Below are positions 36,401 to 44,376 of a stretch of DNA of 51,508 bases, piece by piece. How positions within the stretch are numbered: the stretch's first letter is position 1; every line of letters starts with the position of its first letter. The notes beneath the pieces were generated by a model. That model had not been told where the DNA came from. It did no database searches and saw nothing but the letters and a program-made list of their open reading frames with translations. The stretch is from JANNRA01 sp031401035 (lineage in GTDB: Bacteria; Desulfobacterota; Binatia; HRBIN30; CADEER01). The stretch spans positions 1-51,508 of the forward strand of contig JANNRA010000149.1 of NCBI GenBank assembly GCA_031401035.1. The letters are read 5' to 3'. The position numbers and the translations under genes are program-made.

Positions 36401-38357
36401 ACGCGGGGATCAACGTCGGCGTCAGGCGTCCGGGGTCGAGTGGCACGCCGTCCGCGCGCTCGACGGCGAAGCGATGGATGACCAGGCGCGGCGCGGCGGG
36501 CAGCGCCATCTCGACAATATCCTGGTTGAGCACCCGCAGCCCGAAGTGGTCCAACATGGGCACGAACTCGCTCAGCACGAGGGCTTCGTCGCGCAGGTAC
36601 AGCTTGAGGGTCGCGGTGCGGCCGGCAGCCCCGACGAGCTCGATCTGCGGCCGCTCAGTGGCGAGCAGTGCCTCAATGGCGCGGACATCCTGCGCGGCGT
36701 CGTCGACGGCGGTGTGCGCCTTGTACGCGGCCGGTAGCGCCGCCCGGTAGCGGGCCGTCAAGCGGCTGTGGGCGCCAGCCGGCACCATCGCCGCCAGCGC
36801 CTCGCCGAACTCGTCGTCCCAGGTGCGGACGAGAGCGCCGATCTCCTCGCGTAACCGCGCCAGCGGCGGCGCTTCGAGCAACGTCGGTGCGACCGCCCAC
36901 CAGGAGTGCAGGCGCGCGATCGGCCGGTCGTCGAGAGCGACGTGCTCGAGCAGCCGCGGCGCCTGGAGGCGGTGGGTAAGCACGGCGGTGATGCGGTCGG
37001 ACAGGTCGCTCGACAGGCGATCGCGCGGGACCAGTACGGTGACGAAGAGGCCGCGCCGCGCGGCGTCAGGGCGGCAGAGGACGTCGAGGCGCGCCTGACT
37101 GCCCGCCGCGATGATGGCGCGCATGGTCGCCTGCAATTCCTCGCTGCTGCTCGCCAGAACCTCCTCGCGCGGGAGGCTGTCGAACAGCGCCGTCAGGTCG
37201 CGGCCATCGTAGGATTCCGGCCCGGCGCCCTCGCGGTGCAGGATCGCCGCGAGGCGGTCGTGCAGCAGTGGCGTCTCACTTGCCCGCTCGGCATAGGCGC
37301 TGGCGGTGAACAGGCCGAGCCAGCGGCGGATGCCGATGACCTGGCCGGCGGCATCGACTTCCTTGACCGCCAGATCGTCCAACGGCACGGCGCGATGGAC
37401 CGGGCTGGTCGCGTTGGTTTTCGAGACCAGCAACAGCGGCGCGGTGTCGAGGCGGCTGCGCAGCGCGCCGGGCAGTACCGTTGGGGTGGTCCACGCCGAT
37501 GCACACGCCGACTCAGAAGATGCGTGTAGGATGCCAAGGCCGCTGTCCTCGCGCAGCACGGCTGTACGGGTGTCGTTGGCCTCGCCGAGCACGTACTCGC
37601 GGTAGCCGAGAAAGACGAAGTGCCGGCGGCCGAGCCACTCGAACCAGTCCGCGGTGGCGCCGCGCTCCGCATCCGCGGCGTGCGGCGCGGCTCCGGAGCC
37701 CGCGCGCAGCGCGGCGACGGTGTCGGCGAGGCGGTTGCGCATGGCGCGATAGTCGTTGGTCGCCAGGACGACGGCGCGCAGGCGTGCCAGGACCTGCTCC
37801 TGGATGGCGGAATCGGCGGGGAGATTGGCGACCTCCAAATGGACGAACGACTCGCGCGTTCCGCTGCCATCGGCGCCGCCGACGCGCGCCAGCGACCCGT
37901 CGCCGCGCCGCTCGACGCCCAAGATGGGATGCAGGAGTACGCGGATCTCGCCACCCGCCGCCGCCACCAGTGCGCACAGCGAGTCGACGATGAAGGGGCG
38001 ATCGTCGAGCGCCGACTCGATTACGGTGTGCGGCGCGCTCCAGCCGTCGCGGGCGGCGTCGGGGACGAAAACTCGTGCCGCTAAGACGGCGCGTCCACGG
38101 TCGCGCAGGAAGCCGAACGCCGAGGCGGCCATGGCGGAAGCATCGGGGCCATCCCTCGCGCCGTCTGGGGCGTGCGCGAACAGCTCGTGGGCGAAGGCCG
38201 CGACTGCCGCGTGCGCCTCGGTCGGCAGGCGCGCAGCAAGGTCCGGGGCCAGGGGGGGCGGATCGCCCGCGACGCTCGGCAACACGTCGCCGTCTTCCGG
38301 GGTTCGATCGCGCCGCCCCTCCATGAGCTGAGCGATCGCCTTCTGCAGCTGCGCCAT
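33495..38357 (-). CDS. NAD-glutamate dehydrogenase, large (180 kDa) type, active-site Lys replaced
   Basis: 1620 residues, full length for the large GDH class. Long N-terminal ACT-like regions precede the catalytic core: GGIRHSDRPDDFRAEILDL, QILKSAVIVPMGAQGGFV, ASGGTQGYDHK, GIGDMSGDVFGNGML, WNGGIGTYVKASDE and NTDAIDNSAALDCSDHEVNLKI. The family normally reads GAKGGF or GSKGGF at the third motif, with the Lys equivalent to the active-site Lys of small GDHs; here it is Gln862 (CAA at 35,774-35,772). Everything else looks intact. The enzyme normally deaminates glutamate to 2-oxoglutarate. The GNAT gene lies 19 bases upstream. Confidence 0.93.
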   Translation of the reverse strand: MAQLQKAIAQLMEGRRDRTPEDGDVLPSVAGDPPPLAPDLAARLPTEAHAAVAAFAHELFAHAPDGARDGPDASAMAASAFGFLRDRGRAVLAARVFVPDAARDGWSAPHTVIESALDDRPFIVDSLCALVAAAGGEIRVLLHPILGVERRGDGSLARVGGADGSGTRESFVHLEVANLPADSAIQEQVLARLRAVVLATNDYRAMRNRLADTVAALRAGSGAAPHAADAERGATADWFEWLGRRHFVFLGYREYVLGEANDTRTAVLREDSGLGILHASSESACASAWTTPTVLPGALRSRLDTAPLLLVSKTNATSPVHRAVPLDDLAVKEVDAAGQVIGIRRWLGLFTASAYAERASETPLLHDRLAAILHREGAGPESYDGRDLTALFDSLPREEVLASSSEELQATMRAIIAAGSQARLDVLCRPDAARRGLFVTVLVPRDRLSSDLSDRITAVLTHRLQAPRLLEHVALDDRPIARLHSWWAVAPTLLEAPPLARLREEIGALVRTWDDEFGEALAAMVPAGAHSRLTARYRAALPAAYKAHTAVDDAAQDVRAIEALLATERPQIELVGAAGRTATLKLYLRDEALVLSEFVPMLDHFGLRVLNQDIVEMALPAAPRLVIHRFAVERADGVPLDPGRLTPTLIPALHAVRDGHAEGDGLNALTLGAGLGWRKAAVLRAYVQHARQAGLGTAATLTAALVANPRCAVTLLAAFDARFDPATRRPPAERLAGPVATAETTLREALAAVPTLAQARILRALAAAVAATLRTTAFVAEPGAPIALKLDAGRLPYLPMPRPLIETWVSGVGLQGVHLRAGRVARGGIRHSDRPDDFRAEILDLLRAQILKSAVIVPMGAQGGFVVSGAPVDAARVEAGYRAFVDALLALTDNLDQDRPRPPTGVVAYDEADPYLAVAADRGTAGLSEVANAVATARGYWLGDAFASGGTQGYDHKRLAVSARGAWACARQHFRALGRDLDREAITVVGIGDMSGDVFGNGMLRSPHLRVLAAFDHRHVFLDPDPDPARAHHERERLFALPRSTWADYAPAALSAGGGVFPRAATALPVSPQARALLGLDEATPSGEEVVQAILRLDVDLIWNGGIGTYVKASDETDAEVGDPANDGVRVDAASLRARVVVEGGNLGLTQRARVEYALRGGRINTDAIDNSAALDCSDHEVNLKIALQPFVAGGALPASDRQRLLAEMAEPVCEVVLAHTASQAHALDLDQTRSRTQVALFRDLMSILETEAGLERAHGHLPTREALRARRGAFLGLTRPELALLLATTKLDLQRRIRQSALCDAPELESLLRAYAPAALTRRFPGAMSGHPLRREIVAVQIANRLVDTMGMTFLVRIVRDTGCDVIDAVRAWLTARHLAGGEALDDAIVGARSQLAFAEDERIALRIENALGRATVWLLETRPPGEPLAAALRVLGEPVAALLADAPRLRGTAHAAAVDALRLAGLPPITAERVAALDALEAAFDATIVARQADVPPASAAEAGLRLDEMLGLDWLRTSIPDALDGGDRLQARAAAGLSAELRETRRRLTCAVLAAGPGASVESRIVQFTDNHRDQLDLVGGLARDLSASGQPGLPALLVLLRDLGRLARPGVADQQW

Positions 38358-38376
38358 GCGTGTTCCGCCGGCGCGC

Positions 38377-38847
38377 TCAGCCAGCCGCTCCGGCCAGGTC
38401 GACCAGAAGGTGTGCGCCAGCCTCGCGCCAGCCGCGGCGGCGTAGCCAGTCGCGGGCGCCGTCGGCGGCGTCGCTGCCGGGCCAGGCGAGCAGTGGGCAG
38501 CCGCGGCGGCGCGCGCGCGCCGCCGCCAGATCTATGAGGCCGGCGCCGACGCCGCCGCGCCGCGCCACCGGTGCCACGACGAGCAGGGTCAGCGTCGCCC
38601 GTTGTCCGACGAGCAGTTGCCGCGCGTAGGTAACGTGAACGAGGCCGAGGAGACGGGCGTCGCGCTCAGCGAGGTACAGGTCGCTGCCGAGATCGGCGAC
38701 GAGACGACGGAAGCGCCGCAGTCCGCTGCGGTCTTCGGCAGGAGGTTCGATGCCGGCGTCATTCAACAAGGTCCACACGGCGTCCGCGTCGGTGCGCCTC
38801 GCCCGGCGGTGCCGGATCGGCGGCAACTCCATACGGCACGACGTCAT
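38377..38847 (-). CDS. GNAT-family N-acetyltransferase
   Basis: Up to 156 residues. IRHRRARRTDADAVWTLLNDAGI is the typical N-terminal GNAT strand-helix, LYLAERDARLLGLVHVTYARQL the central strands, and TLTLLVVAPVARRGGVGAGLIDLAAARARRRG the acetyl-CoA-binding motif A (V-x-x-x-R-R-G-G-V-G-x-G). It transfers an acetyl group from acetyl-CoA to an unknown amine. ATG 38847 or ATG 38832 are both possible; neither has a clear Shine-Dalgarno. It is 19 bases upstream of the GDH gene and may be co-transcribed with it. Confidence 0.8.
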   Translation of the reverse strand: MTSCRMELPPIRHRRARRTDADAVWTLLNDAGIEPPAEDRSGLRRFRRLVADLGSDLYLAERDARLLGLVHVTYARQLLVGQRATLTLLVVAPVARRGGVGAGLIDLAAARARRRGCPLLAWPGSDAADGARDWLRRRGWREAGAHLLVDLAGAAG

Positions 38848-38915
38848 AGCACAGGGCGGCGCGCCGGCTAGGGTGGGCGCATAGGCGGCGCGGAGTAGCT
38901 GTGGTAGCGGCGTGC

Positions 38916-40283
38916 ATGGCCGACGAGCAGTCCCCGCCCGAGCAGGTGGTCGTCGTCACCGACGAGATGGCCTACGGACCGCACGCCGTGGCGCGACGCG
39001 AGGGCCAGAAGGTGCTCTTCGTGCGCGGCGCGGCGCCCTACGAGGAGGTCGAGGTGGTGGTGCGTGAGGAACGCGAGCGCTTTGCCTTCGCCGATCTCGC
39101 GCGGGTACTGCGCCCATCGCCGGCGCGCCGGCCGGCACCGTGTCCCTACCTGCCGCGGTGCGGCGGCTGCCCCTGGCAGCACCTCGACTACCCCGCCCAG
39201 CTCGAGGCCAAGCGACACCTCGTCGCCGAGCAGTTGCGACGCATCGGCGGCCTCTCCATTGCGGTGGCGGCGCCGCTGCCCTCGCCGCGCCAGTTCGGTT
39301 ATCGCCGTCGCATTAAGCTTCGCGTCGCGGCGGGCACGGTCGGCTTCCACGCGGCGGCGTCGCACGATCTCGTGCCGGTCGCGCACTGCCTGCTGGCCGA
39401 GCCCGAGGTGGACGCGGCGCTTCCGGCGCTCGACCAGCTGGTGGCTGCGCTGGCGTCGCTGGTGCGGCGACTCGAGATCATCGGCGGCGCTCCGGGTGGG
39501 CGCGTCGTTGTCGCCGGGGAAATCGAGGGCGCCCTCGCCACGGGCGACGTGGCGCATGCGGCGGCGTGGCTGGCAGCGCACGATGCCATCGCCGGCCTGA
39601 CGCTGCGCGGGCGCGGCTGGGCGCGCACCTGGGGCGAGGTCGGCGTTGGCGTCTCGGCCGACGACGGGGCGCCGTTGCTCGTCCGCGCACCGGGGTTCAC
39701 GCAGGTGAACGCGGCGGTCAACCGCCTGCTGGTGGACGCGGTCGTGCAGCTCGCCGGGCCGCGTCCGGACCTCCGCGTCCTCGATCTCTACGCCGGTGCG
39801 GGCAACCTGTCGCTGCCGCTGCGGCGCCGCGGCGCCCACGTCACCGCGGTCGAACAGGACCGCGCCGCCGCCCATGACGCGCGCGCCAACGCCGCCGCTG
39901 AGCCGGGCCCGCCGCTGCGCGTCGTCGCCGACCGGTCCGAGAGCGCCCTGCGCCGCCTGGTTGCCGCCGGGGAGCGATTCGACGTCGTCGTGCTCGATCC
40001 TCCGCGCGGCGGCGCCGCGGCGTGCGTGCCGGCGCTACTAGCCCTGCGTGCCCCGAAACTGGTGTATGTGTCCTGCGATCCGGCCACGTTGGCGCGCGAT
40101 CTGCGCGCGCTCGCAGCTGCCTATCGCGTTGACGTCGTGCAGCCGCTCGACATGTTTCCGCACACCTACCACGTCGAGACTGTCGTCGGCGCAACTCTGT
40201 CTTGCGACGCCGAACCCCCTGATGTATCATCCCCCCGGCGTTTAGACAGGGCGTCTGCGCCGCGGCGCCGCCGCACGTCATAA
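38916..40283 (+). CDS. 23S rRNA (uracil-C5)-methyltransferase RlmD/TrmA-type
   Basis: 455 residues. A TRAM-like N-terminus (GPHAVARREGQKVLFVRGAAPYEEV) is followed by the iron-sulfur cluster cysteines APCPYLPRCGGCPWQHLDY (C-x5-C-x2-C) with the fourth in VAHCLL. The SAM-binding LDLYAGAGNLSLPL, VLDPPRGG, the nucleophile YVSCDPATLARDL and the closing DMFPHTYHVETV are all present. It methylates C5 of a uridine in 23S rRNA or tRNA. After HVETV the frame runs about 30 further residues of poorly structured sequence that contain a promoter for the next gene. Start 38916 is by homology; no Shine-Dalgarno. Confidence 0.88.
   Translation: MADEQSPPEQVVVVTDEMAYGPHAVARREGQKVLFVRGAAPYEEVEVVVREERERFAFADLARVLRPSPARRPAPCPYLPRCGGCPWQHLDYPAQLEAKRHLVAEQLRRIGGLSIAVAAPLPSPRQFGYRRRIKLRVAAGTVGFHAAASHDLVPVAHCLLAEPEVDAALPALDQLVAALASLVRRLEIIGGAPGGRVVVAGEIEGALATGDVAHAAAWLAAHDAIAGLTLRGRGWARTWGEVGVGVSADDGAPLLVRAPGFTQVNAAVNRLLVDAVVQLAGPRPDLRVLDLYAGAGNLSLPLRRRGAHVTAVEQDRAAAHDARANAAAEPGPPLRVVADRSESALRRLVAAGERFDVVVLDPPRGGAAACVPALLALRAPKLVYVSCDPATLARDLRALAAAYRVDVVQPLDMFPHTYHVETVVGATLSCDAEPPDVSSPRRLDRASAPRRRRTS
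40202..40230 (+). promoter_or_regulatory. Predicted promoter inside the 3' end of the methyltransferase gene
   Basis: TTGCGA (40202-40207) and TATCAT (40225-40230) are exactly 17 bases apart, about 90 bases before the 81-aa ORF. Confidence 0.45.
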
Positions 40284-40317
40284 CCAGCGCGCCGCGTGCA
40301 GAGGTGTGAAAGAGCCC

Positions 40318-40563
40318 ATGGCCAAGCAGCCGAAGACCCTGGCGCCCAAGGTTACGATCATCCCGGGGCGAGGCGTCTCCCAGACGATCAATTACCTGCT
40401 GAAGGATCGCGACGAGCTGGACTGGCTGGTCGCCGTTGGCCGTAACAAGGACGGCGAGATCTTCTTCTACGACACCGGCGGCGACATCATCGAGGACCTG
40501 GGGACGCTGGAGTATCTGAAAGAGCGCATCGCACGCGCCCACTTCGGCGACGAGCCAGAGTGA
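40318..40563 (+). CDS. Small hypothetical protein (81 aa)
   Basis: ATG 40318 (GTG 40306 in frame is an alternative). The product is soluble, of mixed composition unlike the Ala/Arg-rich shadows: VTIIPGRGVSQTINYLLKDRDELDWLVAVGRNKDGEIFFYDTGGD and an acidic helical end LGTLEYLKERIARAHFGDEPE. A single alpha/beta domain is likely. It has its own promoter candidate and is followed by a hairpin at 40594-40619. Not recognised; the amino-acid balance argues for a real gene. Confidence 0.68.
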   Translation: MAKQPKTLAPKVTIIPGRGVSQTINYLLKDRDELDWLVAVGRNKDGEIFFYDTGGDIIEDLGTLEYLKERIARAHFGDEPE

Positions 40564-40593
40564 CCGGGAACCGCGCCTGAGGGTGCCACCGGC

Positions 40594-40619
40594 GTCGCCG
40601 TCATTAAGGTGACGGCGAC
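40594..40619 (+). terminator. Perfect 10-bp hairpin after the 81-aa gene
   Basis: GTCGCCGTCA (40594-40603) pairs perfectly with TGACGGCGAC (40610-40619) around TTAAGG, about 30 bases after the stop codon. There is no U-run, but position and stability suggest a terminator. A smaller hairpin, CGCGGC-AAT-GCCGCG, lies further on before the next gene. Confidence 0.5.
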
Positions 40620-40738
40620 ACGTCTTCCGCCTATCCGAACCTCCGTCGCCTCCTCTGGAGCGGTGGGGGTGAGGCGGGCACGCTTTTCGCTTGGTCCCGC
40701 GGCAATGCCGCGAATCGCGGCGCGGGAGGCGAGCGACG

Positions 40739-41071
40739 ATGGAAGATCTGCGCAAGCAGGCCAACGACCTGCTGGTGTTCTACGGCAAGATGCAGAACCG
40801 GCTTTCGCAGGCCGGGGTCAACGACACCGGGTCGTTGGTCGGCATGTTCCGCCAGCTCGAGCGCGGGCTCGAGGCCGTGGCGTTAGAGGAACTCGATCCG
40901 GCTATTCAGGAAGTCACCCGGTTGGTGGATTCGCTGAACCGGATGCAGGCCGACCTGCAGGTGATCAAGGATGTCAAGCTGCGGGTCGAGAAGACGCGCG
41001 CCGCGGTGGGCGGTACCCGGCCCGACGAGGCTGCACCGGGCGCCAGCGGCAACGGCCGGCGCGCCGCCTGA
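40739..41071 (+). CDS. Small helical hypothetical protein (110 aa)
   Basis: ATG 40739 with GGGAGG about nine bases upstream. The sequence MEDLRKQANDLLVFYGKMQNRLSQAG and LVGMFRQLERGLEAVALEELDPAIQEVTRLVDSLNRMQADLQVIKDVKLRVEKTR is almost entirely helical with heptad-like hydrophobic spacing, followed by a disordered Gly/Ala tail. A coiled-coil or helical-bundle adaptor is likely. The stop codon lies in the loop of a 14-bp hairpin. No family recognised. Confidence 0.68.
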   Translation: MEDLRKQANDLLVFYGKMQNRLSQAGVNDTGSLVGMFRQLERGLEAVALEELDPAIQEVTRLVDSLNRMQADLQVIKDVKLRVEKTRAAVGGTRPDEAAPGASGNGRRAA

Positions 41072-41085
41072 CGGCGCGCCGGCCG
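41053..41085. terminator. 14-bp perfect GC hairpin between convergent genes
   Basis: CGGCCGGCGCGCCG (41053-41066) is the exact reverse complement of 41072-41085, with CCTGA as loop. The loop contains the stop codon of the forward gene. It is the strongest of several stop-codon hairpins between convergent genes here; no U-run. Confidence 0.5.
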
Positions 41086-41089
41086 GCGA

Positions 41090-41932
41090 TCACTTCCCGG
41101 GCGTGCTCGGGGCGGGAGTCGGTGGCGGGTCGAGGAGATCGGACAGTCGCACTTTGCGATAGGAGTCAGGCACCTCAAACGTCGCGACGGGTAACTCGGC
41201 CTGCTTCACCGCCGTCGCCTTGCGCTCGAAGCTGCCGGCCGCGTGATGGCTGACGGTCTTCAGCGCCAGGCCCTTCTCGAAGAGCTTCGCGTATTCGGGG
41301 TTGCGGTAGACCGCGTTGCCGGCGGCGGCGGACTTGCCGGAGCGCGCAGCGGCCAACTTCTGTTGCTGGGCCATGAACCGCGCGCCATCGAGATCGGCCG
41401 ACAGATCGAGGGGGGCGATCCACACCTCCTCGTAGAGGTCACCGCCGACGCGCACCTCGTACTTGACGGCCTCGTACCCCGCGATCGTCTCCGTGGTGCC
41501 GGTGGCGCTCACCGACACCGGAGGCAGGGTGGCCGGATCAACGGCGCTGGCGCCGGGGTCTTTCCTGGCCTTGGCTTCCTTGTCGCCGGCCAACACGCCC
41601 TTGAGGTCGCCCATCCGATCCTGCATGCCCTTGGCACGCGCCGCCGTCATCTCCTGCACGTACTGATCGGTCGTGCCGTTCCAAAAGTACTGTTTGTTCG
41701 GGTTGATGAGGGTGAAGCGGTCCTGCCCGTAATCGACCAGCGTGACGATGTGCGGCTGCTCGAGCCGCACCCGGTTGCCGGCGATAGACTGGGTCGCGGC
41801 TTGCGACGCCAAGTTGGCGCCCTTGTTGTTGGTGGCCGAGGTTGACCATTCGATGATCCAGCCCGCCTGCGCCATCGCGGGAGCCAGGAGGAGGAGGGGG
41901 AGCCAGGATACGGGGCGAAGCGCGCGTGGCAT
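41090..41932 (-). CDS. Periplasmic DUF4412-like protein
   Basis: 280 residues with a signal peptide (ALRPVSWLPLLLLAPAMAQA). The mature protein begins GWIIEWSTSATNNKGANL and contains RVRLEQPHIVTLVDYGQDRFTLINPNKQYFWNG, the repeated-strand pattern of DUF4412-type proteins, whose lipid-binding-like beta fold suggests periplasmic or outer-membrane function. VPDSYRKVRLSDLL near the end resembles the usual final strand. AAGGA lies eight bases before ATG 41932. The Lys/Ala-rich middle is a likely linker. Family assignment is tentative. Confidence 0.6.
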   Translation of the reverse strand: MPRALRPVSWLPLLLLAPAMAQAGWIIEWSTSATNNKGANLASQAATQSIAGNRVRLEQPHIVTLVDYGQDRFTLINPNKQYFWNGTTDQYVQEMTAARAKGMQDRMGDLKGVLAGDKEAKARKDPGASAVDPATLPPVSVSATGTTETIAGYEAVKYEVRVGGDLYEEVWIAPLDLSADLDGARFMAQQQKLAAARSGKSAAAGNAVYRNPEYAKLFEKGLALKTVSHHAAGSFERKATAVKQAELPVATFEVPDSYRKVRLSDLLDPPPTPAPSTPGK

Positions 41933-42017
41933 GTGGGGATCCTTCCGTGTCGACATCAGCCGCGAACACTACCGACGCCCGACGACGCCGTCAATTTGCG
42001 CAGCCGACGCGGCGCGG

Positions 42018-42890
42018 TCAGCGCAGCGCGCTGGCGCTGCCGATCACCGTGGTCGTCCCATCATCCTTGGTGCACGACACGTCGACGTGCACGCGCCGCT
42101 GGCACCCCTCGGCGACCTCGTCGCGCACCTGTCCCGAGACGGTCAGCGCCTCACCACCCCACAGCACGTTCACCAGGTTCACCGCCAGTTGCCCGCCGCG
42201 CAGCCAGCCGACGCCGAACTCGTGCGTCATCAACTCGGACAACAGGCAGATCGCCAGCATGCCCTGCACGACCACGTCGGGGAAGCCGAGCGCCCGCGCC
42301 ATCTCGCGATCGGTGTGGTAGTTCTTGACCGGGCCGGAGAACGCCTCGCACATCTCGAGGCTGACGACGCGCCGGAACGGAGCCAACGGCGCACCGCCGG
42401 GTGCGATCTCGAAGCGACGCGCGGGTTGTCGTTCACGCTGCTTGTCCATCACCAATGCGTCGTTCGGCAGGTCGGCGAGGAAACTCTGGTGGGTGCGGCT
42501 GCGCTGTAGCCAGCGGCCGTCGTCGTCGGTCACCAGGACCTCGTTGACGATGTAGTCGCGGCCTCGCTTGCGGTAGCGGCCGACAATGGTGGCGCGGGTT
42601 CGCACCGGCGTACCGATCCGCAGGGGAGCGAACAGGTCCCACTCCTGCCGGGCGTGCAGGTTGCCGATCAGGTTCGGCAGGTACCATCCGAGGTCGCGGT
42701 AGACTTCGGAGTGGAAGAGCAGGGCCGGCGCGACCGGGCCGCCGAACAGGCTGGGGCCGCTGTACCAGGGATGACGGTCGCCGGTTCCATCGCCGAAGCG
42801 GGCAATGTCCGCGGCGTCCGGCGTGGTGCGGCGGCCGCCCATGTCGCGTCCGACGTACACTTCGCCGACTGGCAGGGTGACGGTGCGCAT
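42018..42890 (-). CDS. Double-hotdog MaoC-like dehydratase/hydratase
   Basis: 290 residues. The first half (GRRTTPDAADIARFGDGTGDRHPWYSG) is a MaoC N-terminal, FAS1-dehydratase-like hotdog; the second half carries the hydratase motif PVKNYHTDREMARALGFPDVVVQGMLA with catalytic Asp and His in NYHTD. It probably hydrates enoyl-CoA to 3-hydroxyacyl-CoA, a partner activity to the MFE-2-like SDR at 21,627, although they are far apart. ATG 42890 has no obvious Shine-Dalgarno. Convergent with nothing close: about 85 bases separate it from the DUF4412-like gene on the same strand. Confidence 0.82.
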   Translation of the reverse strand: MRTVTLPVGEVYVGRDMGGRRTTPDAADIARFGDGTGDRHPWYSGPSLFGGPVAPALLFHSEVYRDLGWYLPNLIGNLHARQEWDLFAPLRIGTPVRTRATIVGRYRKRGRDYIVNEVLVTDDDGRWLQRSRTHQSFLADLPNDALVMDKQRERQPARRFEIAPGGAPLAPFRRVVSLEMCEAFSGPVKNYHTDREMARALGFPDVVVQGMLAICLLSELMTHEFGVGWLRGGQLAVNLVNVLWGGEALTVSGQVRDEVAEGCQRRVHVDVSCTKDDGTTTVIGSASALR

Positions 42891-42985
42891 ACCGAACTGT
42901 ACGGGCGTCGACGGCGGCGGGTCAACATACGTGGCACGCGCGCTAGGTCAGTCAGTGCCGCCTCTGGCGCGTTTGCGCGGCTCAG

Positions 42986-43015
42986 TTGCGACACGGCGGC
43001 GGTCCGCGCTAGGAG
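42986..43015 (+). promoter_or_regulatory. Predicted promoter for the 177-aa membrane protein
   Basis: TTGCGA (42986-42991) and TAGGAG (43010-43015) are 18 bases apart. Transcription would start near 43,022, about 10 bases before ATG 43032, so the AGGAG is part of the -10 rather than a ribosome-binding site. Confidence 0.35.
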
Positions 43016-43031
43016 CGTGCTAGTTCCCGCT

Positions 43032-43565
43032 ATGCTCGTTGCGCTGATCGGAGTCGCCGTCGCCGCCGTGTCGATCGGTGTATTGGTGTACCTCGGCAGC
43101 GTGCTGTGGGGCGCGGCGCGCCCGCCGCTCGGGGCGTTCGTCGAACGGCAGCAGTTCACTCGACATGTGGCTCGCGCGCAGCGCGGCGACCAGCGTCTGC
43201 GCGATGGCGACGTCGGCGGCGCACTGGCCGAGTTCGAGGCGGCCCTCTACCCGCATCCGCCGCACTCGGCGGTCCTGGCGCGGGCCATCGCCGATCACCA
43301 TACGGGCCTGCTCAGTCGCCTGATGGCCGCGGCGGACGCCGTCCAGGGGCGACGCGTGCGGCTCATTTCGCTGGCCAAGGCCGATCGGCTGTTCCACGAG
43401 CGCGCCGCCCTGCAACAGCGCTACGTCGCCCTGCGCCAGAGCGGCTCGCGCCAGCGCCTGCGACAACTCGAGCAGGAATTTCGTTTCAACACGCGCGACC
43501 TGCGCACGACGCTCGGCGCGCTGAGCGCGGAAATTGCCAGCACGCGGGCGGTCCGCTACCACTAA
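43032..43565 (+). CDS. Single-pass membrane hypothetical protein
   Basis: 177 residues from ATG 43032 (GTG 43017 in frame is possible). One N-terminal helix (LVALIGVAVAAVSIGVLVYLGSVLW) anchors a long, Arg/Gln-rich helical cytoplasmic or periplasmic part with a TPR-like segment (GDQRLRDGDVGGALAEFEAAL) and a coiled-coil-like end (RQRLRQLEQEFRFNTRDLRTTLGALSAEI). It is eight bases upstream of the phosphatase gene, so probably co-transcribed. Function unknown. Confidence 0.62.
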   Translation: MLVALIGVAVAAVSIGVLVYLGSVLWGAARPPLGAFVERQQFTRHVARAQRGDQRLRDGDVGGALAEFEAALYPHPPHSAVLARAIADHHTGLLSRLMAAADAVQGRRVRLISLAKADRLFHERAALQQRYVALRQSGSRQRLRQLEQEFRFNTRDLRTTLGALSAEIASTRAVRYH

Positions 43566-43572
43566 CCGGACG

Positions 43573-44358
43573 ATGTGGGAACGCGAGTTAGAGGTCGCCG
43601 TCAACGCGGCGCGTTGTGCCGGGGAGATCGTCCGCGAGGTCTACCAACGCCCGTTCACCGTCATGCAGAAGTCGCATGACAATCCCCTCACCGAGGCCGA
43701 CCTGCGCGCCAACGCCTGTATCCTGGCGTTGATCGCGGCTGCCTATCCCGACGATGGATGGCTCTCTGAGGAAACGCGCGACTCGAGCGCGCGACTGTCT
43801 CGCCGCCGCGTCTGGATCGTCGACCCGCTCGACGGCACCAAGGAATTCACGCAGCACATCGCTGAGTTCTGTGTTTCGATCGCGCTCGTTGACGACGGTG
43901 AACCGGTGGTGGGCGTCTGCTACAACCCGGTGACCGAGGAATTTTTCGACGCCGCACGCGGCCACGGGTTGCGTTACAATGGCGCACCAGTGCACTGCAG
44001 CGCGACCACGGAGGTCGCCCAGGCGCGCATGCTGGCCAGCCGCTCGGAGGACACGCGCGGCGAGTGGGATCCGTACAAGGCGCTGATGCGCGTCGAACTC
44101 ACCGGCAGCGTCGCCTACAAGCTGGCGCTGATCGCGGCCGGGCGGGCAGACGGCACGTTCAGCCTGACCCCGAAGCATGAATGGGATATCTGCGGCGGCG
44201 CGGCCCTGATCCTCGAGGGCGGCGGGCGCATCACCAACTGTCACGGCGCGCCGCTGCGCTTCAACAGCGCCAAGCCGCTGCTCCCCGGCATCATCGCCAC
44301 CAATGCCGCGCTGTTCGATCCGATCCGCGCCGTCATCGCCCGCGTCGACGGGCGCTGA
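43573..44358 (+). CDS. CysQ/inositol-monophosphatase family phosphatase
   Basis: 261 residues of the lithium-sensitive phosphatase family. NPLTEADLRAN, WLSEETRDS, the metal-binding WIVDPLDGTKEFTQH (Asp-Pro-Leu-Asp-Gly-Thr) and HEWDICGGAALILEGGGRI are all present. The KEF after DGT and the overall form favour 3'(2'),5'-bisphosphate nucleotidase (CysQ) over inositol monophosphatase, but either is possible, and inositol-3-phosphate synthase is encoded at 28,748. The magnesium ligands are complete. ATG 43573 follows the preceding gene directly. Confidence 0.85.
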   Translation: MWERELEVAVNAARCAGEIVREVYQRPFTVMQKSHDNPLTEADLRANACILALIAAAYPDDGWLSEETRDSSARLSRRRVWIVDPLDGTKEFTQHIAEFCVSIALVDDGEPVVGVCYNPVTEEFFDAARGHGLRYNGAPVHCSATTEVAQARMLASRSEDTRGEWDPYKALMRVELTGSVAYKLALIAAGRADGTFSLTPKHEWDICGGAALILEGGGRITNCHGAPLRFNSAKPLLPGIIATNAALFDPIRAVIARVDGR

Positions 44359-44376
44359 CCGCGCCGTTGGTCAGCG
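44353..44376. terminator. Hairpin covering convergent stop codons
   Basis: CGCTGACC (44353-44360) pairs with GGTCAGCG (44369-44376) around an 8-base loop. Each arm contains one of the two TGA stop codons. A possible bidirectional terminator lacking U-runs. Confidence 0.35.
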
